Of a DNA stretch of 7,520 nt, positions 6,575 to 7,520 are shown one piece after another. This DNA comes from Actinomycetes bacterium. Lineage in GTDB: Bacteria > Actinomycetota > Actinomycetes > Mycobacteriales > Mycobacteriaceae. The notes under the pieces were generated by a model, which did no database searches, was not told the origin of the DNA, and worked only from the letters and a program-made list of their open reading frames with translations. The stretch lies in assembly GCA_022600695.1 (NCBI GenBank), contig JAHZJY010000259.1:1-7520 (forward strand), in the 5' to 3' direction. How positions within the stretch are numbered: position 1 is the first letter of the stretch; each line of letters starts with the position of its first letter. The position numbers and the translations under genes are program-made.

Positions 6575-6583
6575 TGAGGCTAC

Positions 6584-6599
6584 GGCTCCGGAGGGCTCC
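6584..6599 (+). other. Alternate-pairing mini inverted repeat in the leader of the RNase Z-like gene
   Basis: GGCTCCGGAGGGCTCC holds one GGAG that can pair with the CTCC on either side (CTCCGGAG palindrome, or GGAG-gg-CTCC). It lies 32 nt before ATG 6631. It could be a small leader structure; no T-tract follows, and chance is possible. Confidence 0.2.
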
Positions 6600-6630
6600 G
6601 CGGAAGGGGTCGGCGGGTAAGACAGTTCAG

Positions 6631-7491
6631 ATGGACATCATCCTGCTCGGAACCGGAAGCCCGTTGGTCGACCCGAACCGGGCCGGCCCGTCCACGATGG
6701 TGGTAACCGGCGGGCAGGAGCGCAGCGACTCGGGGGAGGAATCCAGCGGGCAGATATTCCTGGTGGACTGCGGTCGTGGCGTTCTGATGCGGGCGGCGGC
6801 GGTCGGCGTGGGAGCGGCTGATATCGCCGCCCTGCTGCTGACCCATCTGCACAGCGACCACATCACCGACCTCTCCGATGTGATCACCACCCGGTGGATC
6901 AGCACTTTCTCGCCGACCCCCCTGCCGGTCATCGGTCCGCCGGGCACGAAAGCGGTGGTAGACGCCACCCTCGCCGCACTGGCCCCGGATATCTCCTATC
7001 GGATCGGGCACCATGCCGACATCACCGAACCACCACGGGTGGAGGTACACGAATACACCGAGGGACAGGTGTGGGACTCTCCCGGCGTTCGGATTACCGC
7101 CGCGCCCACCGATCACCGACCGGTGGAGCCCACCCTCGCCTTCCGGATCGAGGAGGGTGGCGCATCCGTGGTACTGGCCGGCGATACCGTACCGTGCGCC
7201 ACCCTTGACGACTTAACGCTGAACGCAAATATCTTGGTACACACAGCGATTCGCAAGGACATCGTGGAGCACATGCCCGCCCAACGGATCCGGGACATTC
7301 TGGATTACCACTCGTCGGTGGAGCAGGCCGCGGCTACTGCCGCCCGCGGCGGGGTCGACACCCTGGTGCTGACGCACTACGTACCACCCCTGGTTCCGGG
7401 GCAGGAGGATCAATGGCGGGCTCTGGCCGCAAGCGAGTTCGCCGGTCGGATAGAACTCGGTGACGATCTGCTACGTATCGCGGTGAGCTGA
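6631..7491 (+). CDS. RNase Z-like metallo-beta-lactamase-fold hydrolase (Rv2407-like)
   Basis: A 286-residue soluble zinc hydrolase of the RNase Z/ElaC branch, a family that trims tRNA 3' trailers; the arylsulfatase-like relatives are the alternative. It starts [11 protein letters not shown] like other members. Zinc ligands are visible: HLHSDH at 72-77, His162 in PTDHRP, Asp185 in AGDTVPC and His249 in LTHYVPP; His227 in DYHSS matches the HST motif. I cannot recognise the long tRNA-binding exosite arm of canonical RNase Z. ATG 6631 is chosen by family alignment although its ribosome binding site is poor; in-frame ATG 6574 would add 19 basic residues and overlap the operator. Residues 28-40 ([13 protein letters not shown]) are an insert before the IFLVDCG strand, encoded by the repeat shared with the CBS gene. 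An AT-rich patch with a rare TTA codon occurs near 7200-7260. Confidence 0.87.
   Translation: MDIILLGTGSPLVDPNRAGPSTMVVTGGQERSDSGEESSGQIFLVDCGRGVLMRAAAVGVGAADIAALLLTHLHSDHITDLSDVITTRWISTFSPTPLPVIGPPGTKAVVDATLAALAPDISYRIGHHADITEPPRVEVHEYTEGQVWDSPGVRITAAPTDHRPVEPTLAFRIEEGGASVVLAGDTVPCATLDDLTLNANILVHTAIRKDIVEHMPAQRIRDILDYHSSVEQAAATAARGGVDTLVLTHYVPPLVPGQEDQWRALAASEFAGRIELGDDLLRIAVS
6711..6744 (+). repeat. Protein-coding interspersed repeat, copy 2 (in RNase Z-like gene)
   Basis: Plus-strand 34-bp unit with the same 19-nt core CGGGCAGGAGCGCAGCGAC and the same GAATCC end as copy 1, read in the same frame to give [11 protein letters not shown]. It lies 322 bp beyond copy 1, in inverted orientation, and each copy is sense for its own gene. 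Confidence 0.75.
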
Positions 7492-7498
7492 CCGCTCA
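7484..7498. other. Small hairpin at the 3' end of the RNase Z-like gene
   Basis: TGAGC-tgacc-GCTCA is a perfect 5-bp inverted repeat with a 5-nt loop. The loop holds the TGA of the RNase Z-like gene and the right arm includes the TGA of the probable minus-strand gene that follows. No T-tract. The geometry is like that at 2690-2704. Confidence 0.25.
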
Positions 7499-7520
7499 GG
7501 CGAGCCTCGTCATCTCGACG
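7496..7520 (-). CDS. Probable 3' end of a minus-strand gene (cut by window edge)
   Basis: Read leftward from the window end, the frame gives V-E-M-T-R-L-A followed by TGA at 7498-7496. This leaves a 4-bp gap to the convergent RNase Z-like gene, matching the 4-5 bp gaps at the other two convergent junctions. By synteny it could be the end of an Rv2409c-type transglutaminase-like gene, but seven residues cannot show that. Confidence 0.35.

Noticed and set aside
1..7520. CRISPR array, insertion sequence, prophage, tRNA, rRNA or classical riboswitch
   Set aside because: No spaced direct repeats, transposase motifs, phage genes, cloverleaf or conserved riboswitch core were seen on either strand.

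Overview
The window looks like chromosomal DNA of a mycobacterium, most likely a fast-growing or environmental Mycolicibacterium-type species. The base composition is high in GC with a strong GC bias at third codon positions. Gene content, order and strand match, from memory, the Mycobacterium tuberculosis segment Rv2400c to about Rv2409c: subI, Rv2401A, the trehalase Rv2402, lppR, lepA, Rv2405, Rv2406c and the RNase Z-like Rv2407. No PE gene is seen after the RNase Z-like gene, although that gene is present in M. tuberculosis. I cannot name the species.

Layout. Positions 1-185 (-) hold the start of a sulfate-binding lipoprotein (SubI), cut by the window edge. Upstream of it on the same strand are a 25-codon single-helix micro-ORF (312-389) and a 64-residue membrane protein (395-589). 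A short divergent promoter region follows, then a GH15 trehalase on + (676-2694). The trehalase converges on lppR (-), which lies directly downstream of lepA (-) in a probable lepA-lppR operon. lepA diverges from a PemK/MazF-fold protein on + (5430-6050). That gene converges on a two-CBS-domain protein (-, 6055-6510), which diverges from an RNase Z-like metallo-beta-lactamase-fold protein on + (6631-7491). The last bases probably hold the 3' end of another minus-strand gene.

Functions. This is mostly conserved housekeeping and accessory chromosome: sulfate uptake, trehalose breakdown, a cell-envelope lipoprotein, the ribosomal GTPase EF4, a nucleotide-sensing CBS protein and a metal-dependent nuclease or hydrolase. 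There is no prophage, insertion sequence, CRISPR array, tRNA or rRNA. All three clear convergent junctions are only 4-5 bp long.

Points worth a second look. (1) A 34-bp repeat (30/34 identical) sits in frame inside both the CBS gene and the RNase Z-like gene. It encodes a GQERSD-type peptide where the M. tuberculosis orthologues, as I recall them, have a short turn, so it behaves like a protein-coding interspersed repeat. (2) lepA has no ATG, GTG or TTG start in a sensible place; a strong AGGAG Shine-Dalgarno sequence at ideal spacing points to an ATC start. (3) lppR, just downstream, may use an ATT start. (4) A perfect TGTGA-N6-TCACA CRP-type operator sits between the divergent CBS and RNase Z-like genes. 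(5) There is an orphan MazF-fold protein without an antitoxin. (6) The two other divergent regions each carry an overlapping, two-way -10 element.
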